Positions 1 to 6,832 of a stretch of DNA of 16,879 bases are shown piece after piece. The notes beneath the pieces are model-generated. The model made no database searches. It worked only from the letters and a program-made list of their open reading frames with translations, and was not told the DNA's origin. How positions within the stretch are numbered: position 1 is the first letter of the stretch; every line of letters starts with the position of its first letter. The stretch is taken from positions 1-16,879 of the forward strand of contig JBDTMC010000133.1 in the NCBI GenBank assembly GCA_039934475.1, in the 5' to 3' direction. The stretch comes from JBDTMC01 sp039934475. Its GTDB lineage: Bacteria; Acidobacteriota; Terriglobia; Bryobacterales; Bryobacteraceae. The translations under genes and the position numbers were made by a program.

Positions 1-1144
1 GGCGGCGGACAACTTCTAGCGCGGCGAGCTTCTCGGCGACAAAGAGTACGGTCTTGCCTCTGGCAAGCGCCGCTGCGATCAGGTTGGTGATGGTTTGTGA
101 TTTGCCGGTTCCCGGCGGGCCTTCGATGACCAGGTTCTGCCCACGAAGCGCGTGCACCAGGGCGCTGTGCTGAGAGCTGTCGGCGTCCCGGATGAGATGC
201 GGAATGTCCTTCACTAGTTCGGGGGCGTCAATAGGATATTCTTCGGCAAGTTCGATTTCGGGATTCTTTGAGCCTTCAAACAACTCGCGGACCAGCGGGT
301 GCTGCGCGATGCTCTGGCCGACAGGCCATGTCTTGGGATCAAGATCCCGGTACATGAGGAGCTTGCCGAAGCTGAGTAGCGCCAGAGTGATGTGCCGCCT
401 GATGGACCAGCTCTTCTTGAGCCTGAGGATGTCGGCGAATCTCGCGAAATATATCTCCGGTGTATCGTCTTCTTCGAGCGGCGGTACTTCCAGTCCGAAG
501 TCCCTGCGCATCTTTTCGACAAGGGAGAGGTTGGTTTCCACGTCCTCGCCGGAATACTCCAGGACGGCCTCCACGGCCCTGCCCTTGCCGCCTGAGCGCT
601 CAATCGTTACCGGCAGAACGACCAGCGGGGCGAGGTGCGGCTGCTTTGAATCATCGGACTCGTACCACTCCAGGAATCCGAACACCAGGTACAGCATGTT
701 CGCACCGGATTCCTCTATCGCCGTCTTGGCGGCGCTCGCGATCTTGCGGCTCAGTGTGTCGAGATGCTCGTGATAAAGCAGCACCGGAAGGGACTGGGCC
801 TCGTCGTCGCTATTACCGAGATCGAATGAGGTGTTCCAGCCCAGCTCGTCGGCATAATCTTTCGCGGGCGGCGGTTCGCCTGCTACATCCGGCTCCGGAA
901 CCGACGCAAACGCCAGCTTCTCGGTATCCCGCAATTGCCGGAACACGGTATCTATTGGGACATCCACGACACGCAAGGACGATGCTGGGGAATGTCGGAA
1001 ATTCAGGAGCCTGTTGCGATTGGTGAGGTCGAGAAGCCGTGTGCGGATTCGGTCGAGGCCGATTTCAGTGCTTCCCGTCAGGAAATCAGCGCTGATGCTG
1101 GGTGCAGGCGCGTTGGCTTTCTCCTTGGTGGTTCCATTCTGCAT
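1..1144 (-). CDS. DUF4011-type superfamily 1 helicase, N-terminal part (gene continues off the left edge)
   Basis: The minus strand is open without a stop from the ATG at 1144 to the window edge, giving about 381 codons. Near the N-terminus, residues 39-50 read DLTNRNRLLNFR, the hallmark opening of DUF4011 proteins. Residues 342-349 are GPPGTGKS, a Walker A motif, preceded by QNLVIE and followed by QTITNLIAAALA and VLFVAEKLAALEVV, the AAA_11/superfamily 1 helicase pattern. The segment in between (ETNLSLVEKMRRDFGLEVPP; LRLKKSW) also looks typical. The family is known for very long proteins carrying the remaining helicase motifs and often a C-terminal DUF3320 or nuclease-fold domain; those parts lie outside the window. 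A role in nucleic-acid processing, perhaps defence, is inference. The gene follows a toxin-antitoxin pair on the same strand after 68 bp. No good Shine-Dalgarno precedes the ATG, so a non-ATG start slightly upstream is possible. Confidence 0.88.
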   Translation of the reverse strand, partial: MQNGTTKEKANAPAPSISADFLTGSTEIGLDRIRTRLLDLTNRNRLLNFRHSPASSLRVVDVPIDTVFRQLRDTEKLAFASVPEPDVAGEPPPAKDYADELGWNTSFDLGNSDDEAQSLPVLLYHEHLDTLSRKIASAAKTAIEESGANMLYLVFGFLEWYESDDSKQPHLAPLVVLPVTIERSGGKGRAVEAVLEYSGEDVETNLSLVEKMRRDFGLEVPPLEEDDTPEIYFARFADILRLKKSWSIRRHITLALLSFGKLLMYRDLDPKTWPVGQSIAQHPLVRELFEGSKNPEIELAEEYPIDAPELVKDIPHLIRDADSSQHSALVHALRGQNLVIEGPPGTGKSQTITNLIAAALARGKTVLFVAEKLAALEVVRR

Positions 1145-1212
1145 AACGTAGTTAGTCCCAATCGGCGCTTGTGAGCCGACTCTCCATCTTGCAACTGACT
1201 CCAGAACGCTGC

Positions 1213-1527
1213 CTATGCGACATCGGCCCCCTTGAACCTGCGCCTTGCGCCGTGGCGGATGTGCAGCACTTCTACCTGTTTATGCTTCTCCAGCACGCGG
1301 TATATGGCGCGGTAAATATGCGGCTTGTTGCCGTACAGCAAATGCCTGAACTTGTCACTTTCGGGCGTCACCGGGCAGCGGGTCGGCTGTTCTTCGAGGC
1401 CGAGGATCGTCTCCTTGAACCCGCGATACCATTTCAGGGCAGCGACGGAATCCTCGGCGTTGAGCTGTACGTACAGCAGGGCGAGATCGCGCTGGGCGCG
1501 GGCGGTGAGGTTAACGAGGTATGCCAT
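1213..1527 (-). CDS. RelE/ParE-family toxin
   Basis: A 104-residue protein of the right size for a type II RelE/ParE toxin. It has the usual pattern: an N-terminal beta strand and helix (AYLVNLTARAQRDL), a second helix with a tryptophan (ALKWYRGFKETILGLE), the PxRCP-like turn (QPTRCPV) and the C-terminal core YRAIYRVLEKHKQVEVLHIRHG ending in basic residues. Family members either cleave mRNA at the ribosome (RelE) or poison gyrase (ParE); sequence alone does not decide which. The ATG at 1527 lies inside the 3' end of the antitoxin gene (17-bp overlap, 1511-1527), the standard antitoxin-first coupled order. The toxin is expected to be neutralised by that partner. Confidence 0.9.
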   Translation of the reverse strand: MAYLVNLTARAQRDLALLYVQLNAEDSVAALKWYRGFKETILGLEEQPTRCPVTPESDKFRHLLYGNKPHIYRAIYRVLEKHKQVEVLHIRHGARRRFKGADVA

Positions 1528-1801
1528 GCGCCGCCTCGAAATCCTCGAAAAACTCCCTCGCCGGCCGGACCTTCACTTGCTTCGCGTCCTCCAGGCCCTG
1601 GCGGATACCCTCCTCGGGATCGGCACGCGCGGCGATGTCGAGCAGGCGCTGGTACGCCTCGGCGTCCTGCACGATGGCCGCTGCTTTTCCTTTCACCGTG
1701 AGCACCACGGGACGCTTGGTCTTCTTGAGCTGTTTCATGAAATCGCCGGATCGTCGGCGAAACGTCGTCAGCGACTGGATGTCTTTCGTGATATCAAGCA
1801 T
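1511..1801 (-). CDS. Phd/YefM-family antitoxin
   Basis: A 96-residue protein beginning MLDITKDIQSLTTFRR, then KRPVVLTVKGKAAAIVQDAEAYQRLLD. This is the Phd/YefM fold signature: an N-terminal DNA-binding part in which an 'R-P-V-x-LTxxGK-x-AAIVxDxxxYQ' stretch forms the dimer sheet. The C-terminal part (EGIRQGLEDAKQ...FFEDFEAAHG) is acidic and helical, as expected for the segment that wraps the toxin. Family antitoxins repress their own operon through a palindrome; one lies at 1818-1835. The start at 1801 is supported by AGGAG six bases upstream. The stop lies inside the downstream toxin gene. Confidence 0.92.
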   Translation of the reverse strand: MLDITKDIQSLTTFRRRSGDFMKQLKKTKRPVVLTVKGKAAAIVQDAEAYQRLLDIAARADPEEGIRQGLEDAKQVKVRPAREFFEDFEAAHGIPR

Positions 1802-1817
1802 GGATCGCTCCTATTAG

Positions 1818-1835
1818 AGCACCTTTTTAGGTGCT
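1818..1835 (-). promoter_or_regulatory. Inverted repeat, likely operator of the toxin-antitoxin operon
   Basis: AGCACCT and AGGTGCT form a perfect 7-bp inverted repeat separated by TTTT. It lies 17-34 bases upstream of the antitoxin ATG, between any promoter and the ribosome binding site. Phd/YefM antitoxins repress through such palindromes, so operator is the most likely role. It could also be a hairpin behind the SDR gene that ends at 1879, but no T-run follows it on the minus strand. No clear -35/-10 pair could be fixed. Confidence 0.55.
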
Positions 1836-1878
1836 AACAGCATAACGCCTTTGTGTAATAGGCCGTTGCGCTTTTAAG

Positions 1879-2790
1879 TCACGGCAACAGGTCGGCGAGT
1901 GCTGGGGCAAGATCCGGGTAGCGAAAAGAAAACCCTAAAGACAACGCCTTCTGCGGCAGCACTCTCTGGCTGCCGAGCAGGACTTCCGCCATCTCACCGA
2001 ACATCAGCTTCAATGCAATGCCGGGAACGGGGAGCACTGCTGGACGGTGCACGGCGTGTCCCAAAGCATGGCCGAAATCGGCGTTTGTCACCGGGTTTGG
2101 GGAGGTGAGATTCACGGGGCCGCGAACCGCTGTGTTGGTTGCCGCCCAGAACAACAGTTCCACTTCATCGTGGAGATGAATCCACGACATCCACTGTTTG
2201 CCGCTGCCCAGAGGGCCGCCGGCGCCCAGGCGGAACGGCGGCAGCATCTGCGCCAGCGCGCCTCCCTGCGAACTGAGAACAATGCCGGTGCGGGCCAACA
2301 CCACGCGCATCCCCAGCGCTTCGGCCAGCGTCGCTGTCTTCTCCCATTCCACGGACACATCGGCAAGGAAACCTTTGCCGGGCTTCGACGACTCCGGCAA
2401 GGGTTCGTCGGCGCGGTCGCCGTAATAGCCGGTGGCGGAGGCCGACACCAGCACTTCCGGGCGTTTCGATTGCGTGGAAAGCGCTTCCACCAAGCGGCGC
2501 GTTCCGGTTACGCGGCTGTCGCGAATCCGCTGCTTCACGCCGGCGTTCCAGCGCTGCGCCACGGGTTCGCCGGCGAGGTGAATGACTGCTGAAGCGCCGT
2601 CTAATGCAGGGGCAGGGAACTCGTCGCTGAGGGCATCCCACGGGAAGAAGCGGGCACCGGCGGGCAGATCGGCCGGCTGTTTGCGCGCCACAGCTGTAAT
2701 CTCCCAGCTTGCGTGCTGGAAGCGCAGCAGGAGTGCCTTGCCGATGAAGCCGGTGGCTCCTGTGATAACGACGCGCATGCGTGCGTTCAT
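1879..2790 (-). CDS. TIGR01777-family SDR oxidoreductase/epimerase (YfcH/DUF1731 type)
   Basis: A 303-residue extended-SDR protein. The NAD(P)-binding glycine motif GATGFIG is at residues 11-17. Downstream come AVIHLAGEPVAQRWN, VLVSASATGYYGD (active-site SxS/YYG region typical of TIGR01777) and GKQWMSWIHLHDEV, followed by NLTSPNPVTNADFGHALG. The C-terminus PVPGIALKLMFGEMAEVLLGSQRVLP is the DUF1731 domain. The physiological substrate of this family is not established. The ATG at 2790 overlaps the photolyase stop by ATGA, so translation is probably coupled. A second in-frame ATG four codons later (MRVVITGATG) gives a more standard N-terminus and could be the real start. Confidence 0.92.
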   Translation of the reverse strand: MNARMRVVITGATGFIGKALLLRFQHASWEITAVARKQPADLPAGARFFPWDALSDEFPAPALDGASAVIHLAGEPVAQRWNAGVKQRIRDSRVTGTRRLVEALSTQSKRPEVLVSASATGYYGDRADEPLPESSKPGKGFLADVSVEWEKTATLAEALGMRVVLARTGIVLSSQGGALAQMLPPFRLGAGGPLGSGKQWMSWIHLHDEVELLFWAATNTAVRGPVNLTSPNPVTNADFGHALGHAVHRPAVLPVPGIALKLMFGEMAEVLLGSQRVLPQKALSLGFSFRYPDLAPALADLLP

Positions 2791-4190
2791 TGTAAGCGAA
2801 ACGGGTCCTTGCCGGTCTGTTCCAGATATTCGATCTCGCGGATGTAAGCGTCCACGCCGGTCTTACGGCGCATGCCCTCGGCACCCATATAGCGGATCAT
2901 GCCAAAGACGGGCCGCTCCTGCCACGGGCGGTCATGCAGCCCGAAGCACCAGAGGATGTTGGTATATGTATTGGGGTCGCGGCCGTCCAGCGCGAAGCGG
3001 TCGTGCAGGTAAACCATCGTCTCCAGGGCATCCTGGCATGTGGGAGACCATTCGATGATCTTCTTGCCCCAGTACATGCGGTAGTAGCCGTGGATCTTTC
3101 CCCGCAGCAGCATCTCTTTCTGCGTGGCGTTCCACAACGGGTCATGAGTTTGGCCGTGTTCGAACTGGTCGCGTGTGTATGTGGGATTGCGCTCTTCGGC
3201 GGCGTGCTGGCGGAGAGTCTTTTTCGCCCAGTCCGGCAAGTTGCAGAGGCTGTCGGGCTTTTCCACGTGGCGCGCGTAGTTGAAGGCAAGCTCGCGGCGA
3301 ACAATCAGTTCTTCCAGGAATTCGTCGGCGATCAGCTTGTGCTCGGCCGCGTAATCACGCGCGGCCAGCGCCACTTGGAGACCGGAGATGTGGCCGAAGT
3401 GGAGGTAGGGGCTGAGGTCTGACGTTGCGTGCGCGACGGGTTCGTTGCGATCCTTCGCATAGCGGCGTAAGCGCGATGCCAGGAACGCCTTGAGATGACG
3501 CTGCGCCGCGGCGCTGCCTCCGGTAAAGGAGAGCGATGGCTTCACGGAATGATCAATTTGGCACGATGCCACCAGCGCGGAAATTTCTTCTCGCCTCACC
3601 ATGACGTGCCATGGTGGAATGGGTCCGCTCCAAGGCGTCCTCACTTCCATGGTGGGCGCCGGCGCGAAGTACTTCGGCAATAGTTTTTTGATCTTGGGGC
3701 GGATGGTGTAGGCGGCGTACTCACGTTTCTCCCAAACGTTCATGGGGATGACGCCGCTGGAGTCGACGGCGTAAAAGGCGCGCGAGATGCGCTGTGGAAC
3801 CCGGGCGTTGTGGGTGTGTGCAATGAACGTGGGATAGTCGTCAGTCACTACCGCGACGGCGCGCTCGGCCAATTCGTAGAGCGCGTTGTTGGGATCGGCA
3901 TTGCGGCGGCGCAAGTAGAAGGAGTAGCCGATGCCGAGCTGCGCCAGTTCGGCTGCCGTATCCGGTACACCTTCGAGGATGAACGTGTGGAGACGGTCAT
4001 TGGCATGAGGGTAGGTATTTGTCAGGCCCTCATAGTAGAGGACGGGCTTGTTGAACTCATTAGCGAGGGAGATGGCGTAGAGCAGAGCGTGGTTGCTCTC
4101 CACGCGCCGGTTCATCTGTGCCCAGTAGAGAACGTAGTCGCCATCGGGATTGGCAGGCAAGTCGTTCAAGGCCCGAACGCGGTCTTTCAT
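2787..4190 (-). CDS. phr: Class II CPD deoxyribodipyrimidine photolyase
   Basis: A 467-residue flavoprotein that uses light and reduced FAD to split cyclobutane pyrimidine dimers. The N-terminus GDYVLYWAQMNRRVESNHAL and the early segment VTDDYPTF are the class II photolyase antenna/Rossmann part. The C-terminal half carries the FAD-domain pattern of class II enzymes: LIVRRELAFNYARH, HGYYRMYWGKKIIEWSP, ALDGRDPNTYTNILWCFG, HDRPWQERPVFGMIRYM. The length matches the family. GGAG lies six bases before the ATG at 4190, supporting this start. It reads divergently from the radical SAM gene across 49 bp and is coupled by ATGA to the SDR gene. A role other than DNA repair (cryptochrome-like) is unlikely for class II. 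Confidence 0.95.
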   Translation of the reverse strand: MKDRVRALNDLPANPDGDYVLYWAQMNRRVESNHALLYAISLANEFNKPVLYYEGLTNTYPHANDRLHTFILEGVPDTAAELAQLGIGYSFYLRRRNADPNNALYELAERAVAVVTDDYPTFIAHTHNARVPQRISRAFYAVDSSGVIPMNVWEKREYAAYTIRPKIKKLLPKYFAPAPTMEVRTPWSGPIPPWHVMVRREEISALVASCQIDHSVKPSLSFTGGSAAAQRHLKAFLASRLRRYAKDRNEPVAHATSDLSPYLHFGHISGLQVALAARDYAAEHKLIADEFLEELIVRRELAFNYARHVEKPDSLCNLPDWAKKTLRQHAAEERNPTYTRDQFEHGQTHDPLWNATQKEMLLRGKIHGYYRMYWGKKIIEWSPTCQDALETMVYLHDRFALDGRDPNTYTNILWCFGLHDRPWQERPVFGMIRYMGAEGMRRKTGVDAYIREIEYLEQTGKDPFRLQ

Positions 4191-4223
4191 TCACTTCTCC
4201 GATGCCTCCGGTTCGTGCACCGC

Positions 4224-4233
4224 TACAATAATA
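4224..4233. promoter_or_regulatory. AT-rich divergent promoter core between phr and the radical SAM gene (tentative)
   Basis: In a GC-rich setting the 49-bp divergent gap holds TACAATAATA. On the plus strand TACAAT (4224-4229) is a good -10 hexamer ten bases before the radical SAM ATG. On the minus strand TATTAT (4228-4233) could serve phr. Neither has a convincing -35 box at 16-18 bp, so this is a weak call based on position and composition. Confidence 0.35.
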
Positions 4234-4239
4234 GAGGAA

Positions 4240-5322
4240 ATGCGCGTCTGGAACCGGGCAAAACTTCTCTGGGGGTACCTCACGCGGCAAAGCAAGCTGA
4301 ATGCGCTGCCGGTGGAGTATATCGTCGAAACGACGGCGAAGTGCAATCTCTATTGCCCGATGTGTCCGCGCGAGACCCACAAACAGCCAAAAGAGGACAT
4401 GACCGATGAGGTCTTCAACCGGCTGGTGAGCGAATCAGGCCGCAGCGCCGAACACATGATGCTGATCGGTCTAGGCGAACCCCTGCTGGATGCTAAGATC
4501 TTCGATCGCATCGAGTTCTGTGAGCGGCACCAGGTTTCGTCGCTGCTATCCACAAACGGAACGCTTTTGGACGAGGAGGCGGCAGACCGCTTGCTGCGCA
4601 CTCCGCTGTCACACGTCACCTTGAGCTTCGATGGCTCCACCCGGGAATCGTTCGAATACTACCGCAAGGGCGCGAGGTTCGACCGTGTGCGGGATAATTT
4701 CGTCCGCTTCGCGCGTATGAAACACGAGCGGGGCGTGAAGGTGCAAGTGGTGGTCCAGATGGTGCGCATGGAGCGCAACGCCAGCGAGGTGGAGGAGTTC
4801 ACGCGCTTCTGGAGCGCTGTTCCCGGCGTGGACGAGGTTCGCATCAAGGAAGACGAGACCAACCTTATGCGCCCGCAAGCCGGCCATGCCGCCGAAGACT
4901 GGAAGTACCCTTGCCACTATCTGTGGCGGGGTCCCGTTTATGTAAAGCACAACGGCGACGTGTACCCGTGCTGCCAGAGCTACATGCTGGACGGTAAACC
5001 GCTGGGCCGGGTGGGCGAACAGCCACTGGAAGCGATATTCAATTCGGATGAGATGCAACGAATGCGGCGGCTTCATGCCGAGGGCAGGGCAGGGGAAGTG
5101 GACATCTGCTCGCGTTGCTGCACGACGATTCCGCACCCGGCTTTGGTGGCCGGTAGCCTGCTGTTCCACGGCAAGACGGTGCGAAGCTGGCTGCCGCTGG
5201 TGGAGCGGATGATTTACTTGTCGAAGCTGCCGGCGCGTCTGCTGCGCCCGCCGCGCCCGGCCCCGCCACCCGTGAAAGAAGATCTGGTTCAAATCGCCGG
5301 CGTGCCTCCCGACCGCCGGTAA
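4240..5322 (+). CDS. Radical SAM/SPASM domain protein, substrate unknown
   Basis: A 360-residue radical SAM enzyme. The [4Fe-4S] motif CNLYCPMC (C35, C39, C42) is followed by GLGEPLLD (the GGEP-like SAM contact) and LLSTNGTLLD, then SHVTLSFDGSTRESFEYY. The C-terminal SPASM region carries six cysteines at 225, 244, 245, 290, 293 and 294, enough for at least one auxiliary cluster. Such proteins modify peptides or small molecules; no substrate can be named and no precursor peptide gene is evident nearby. An in-frame ATG at 4150 would extend the gene into phr, so I chose 4240, where family similarity begins; GAGG lies only two bases before it. It is followed after 11 bp by the DUF1080 gene and probably cotranscribed. 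Confidence 0.9.
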   Translation: MRVWNRAKLLWGYLTRQSKLNALPVEYIVETTAKCNLYCPMCPRETHKQPKEDMTDEVFNRLVSESGRSAEHMMLIGLGEPLLDAKIFDRIEFCERHQVSSLLSTNGTLLDEEAADRLLRTPLSHVTLSFDGSTRESFEYYRKGARFDRVRDNFVRFARMKHERGVKVQVVVQMVRMERNASEVEEFTRFWSAVPGVDEVRIKEDETNLMRPQAGHAAEDWKYPCHYLWRGPVYVKHNGDVYPCCQSYMLDGKPLGRVGEQPLEAIFNSDEMQRMRRLHAEGRAGEVDICSRCCTTIPHPALVAGSLLFHGKTVRSWLPLVERMIYLSKLPARLLRPPRPAPPPVKEDLVQIAGVPPDRR

Positions 5323-5333
5323 GTGGAGATGCT

Positions 5334-6161
5334 ATGAAACTGTTGCTGTGTGCCGGTGCGCTTGCTGTCGCGTCCTTATTACCGGCTCAGACTCCTAAGG
5401 TCAGCCATGACTTGGGCTTTGACGATACGCCGATGTTGCCGGGCCTGCCGTACCACGTCCACGACTACAACCGGCCTCATCCTCCGGTAGTGACACCCTC
5501 CGCTGTGGCGGGCGGCGCACCCTCCGACGCGGTGGTTCTGTTCGATGGAAAAGACCTCGCCCGGTGGAAGGGGCACCGCAGTTCGATTACGAAGGCCGGT
5601 AGCGACGATGCCGAATGGAAGGTGGAGAACGGCTACTTCGAAGTAGTCCCGAAGACAGGCGACCTGGCGACGAAAGATAAGTTCGGCGACATCCAACTCC
5701 ACATCGAGTGGGCTTCGCCGGAAGTCGTTACCGGGAACAGCCAGGCGCGCGGCAACAGCGGCGTGCTGCTGATGGGCCGCTACGAAGTTCAGGTTCTGGA
5801 CACCGACAACAACCCAACGTACGCCGACGGCCAAGCGGGCGCGATCTACGGGCAATGGCCGCCGCTGGCTAATGCCGTGCGCAAGCGCGGGGAGTGGAAC
5901 AGTTACGACATCGTGTTTGAGGGGCCGCGCTTCGATGGCGAGAAGCTGCTGAAGCCCGCATACATCACGGTTTTTCTGAACGGCGTGATGCTGCACAATC
6001 GCAAGGAATCGATGGGACCGATGGTGTACCGCCAGGTGGCGCGCTATGTGCCGCAACCGGCCGAGGATTCCCTCGTGCTGCAAAATCACGGTGACAAAGT
6101 ACGGTACCGCAATGTGTGGGTGCGCCGGCTGAAGGACTACGATCAGCCGGAGAGCAAGTGA
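5334..6161 (+). CDS. Secreted DUF1080 (3-keto-disaccharide hydrolase domain) protein
   Basis: A 275-residue exported protein. Residues 1-19 (MKLLLCAGALAVASLLPAQ) are a Sec signal peptide without a lipobox. The DUF1080/PF06439 jelly-roll domain fills about residues 60-270: DAVVLFDGKDLARWKG, AEWKVENGYFEV, KDKFGDIQLHIEWASP, RGNSGVLLMGRYEVQVLDT, GQAGAIYGQWPPLANA, EWNSYDIVFEGPRF, AYITVFLNGVMLHN and PLQ-like ending VLQNHGDKVRYRNVWVR. Family members bind or cleave 3-keto-glycosides and are abundant in soil and planctomycete-like bacteria. GGAG precedes the ATG. The stop overlaps the GTG start of the next gene, so the two are translationally coupled. The exact sugar is unknown. Confidence 0.93.
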   Translation: MKLLLCAGALAVASLLPAQTPKVSHDLGFDDTPMLPGLPYHVHDYNRPHPPVVTPSAVAGGAPSDAVVLFDGKDLARWKGHRSSITKAGSDDAEWKVENGYFEVVPKTGDLATKDKFGDIQLHIEWASPEVVTGNSQARGNSGVLLMGRYEVQVLDTDNNPTYADGQAGAIYGQWPPLANAVRKRGEWNSYDIVFEGPRFDGEKLLKPAYITVFLNGVMLHNRKESMGPMVYRQVARYVPQPAEDSLVLQNHGDKVRYRNVWVRRLKDYDQPESK

Positions 6162-6832
6162 TCGAAAGAGCATTTGCCGCGCGCCTGGACGCGCATTACC
6201 TGCTGAAACCTGTGGAGAGTGTCAGTGAGCAAACGCTGCTGGTGGTGACGCTTCACGGGTTCGGCGCCAATCCAGAGACGATGCTCGGCTTGACGGCACG
6301 TCTGTTTGAGGGAAGTGCGGCAATCGCGGCACTGCAAGGACCGAACCAGTTCTTTCTTTCGACGCGCGCGCAGGACGTTGGGTATGGCTGGGTCACCAAC
6401 CGCCACAGCGCGGAATCCGTTCGTTTGCATCACGACATGGTGCGGCACGTTTTGGAAGAGGCAGGGGGCGAGTTGGGTATCCCGCCGCAGCGGCGCGTGC
6501 TAGTGGGTTTCTCACAACCTGTAGGCTTGAATTACCGGTTTGCCGCCACTCATCCGGAAGCGATCGGTGGCGTGATTGGAATTTGCGGCGGGATACCGGG
6601 CGATTGGGAGACGGGTAATTACTCGCCGGTCTCCTCTTCTGTGCTTCACATCGCCCGCCGTCATGACGAGTTCTATGCTCCGGCCGTCACGGAGAAGTAC
6701 GCTGAGCGGCTGCGATTGCGCGCCCGCGATGTTGAATTCCACTTACTCGACGGCGGGCATGCTGTTCCGTCCGCCGGAGCCTCGATAGTTACTCCGTGGG
6801 TGGAACGGCTACTCGTATCGCAACGCGCGTAA
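6158..6832 (+). CDS. Alpha/beta hydrolase, phospholipase/carboxylesterase-like
   Basis: A 224-residue cytoplasmic alpha/beta hydrolase related to the phospholipase/carboxylesterase (DUF-type esterase) group. Visible are the oxyanion loop LHGFGAN (residues 32-38), the nucleophile elbow GFSQP with Ser119, IARRHDEFYAP with Asp170 and GGHAVP with His201, a complete Ser-Asp-His triad. The elbow has proline where GxSxG esterases have glycine. I chose GTG at 6158, not the ATG at 6116 in the same frame, because GTGA couples it to the DUF1080 stop, GGAG lies just upstream, and the extension lies wholly within the DUF1080 gene. The substrate is unknown; the context suggests a deacylated sugar product. 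Its 3' end overlaps the convergent permease gene by 24 bp. Confidence 0.87.
   Translation: MIERAFAARLDAHYLLKPVESVSEQTLLVVTLHGFGANPETMLGLTARLFEGSAAIAALQGPNQFFLSTRAQDVGYGWVTNRHSAESVRLHHDMVRHVLEEAGGELGIPPQRRVLVGFSQPVGLNYRFAATHPEAIGGVIGICGGIPGDWETGNYSPVSSSVLHIARRHDEFYAPAVTEKYAERLRLRARDVEFHLLDGGHAVPSAGASIVTPWVERLLVSQRA

Noticed and set aside
192..1026. Plus-strand open frames of 188-193 residues across the helicase region
   Set aside because: Composition is Ser/Arg/Pro-rich without any fold pattern. The minus strand in the same stretch encodes a recognisable DUF4011 helicase with conserved motifs.
1325..1837. Plus-strand 170-residue open frame over the toxin-antitoxin genes
   Set aside because: It is a mirror of the Phd/RelE pair, whose sequence and overlap are convincing; no domain pattern is seen in the mirror frame.
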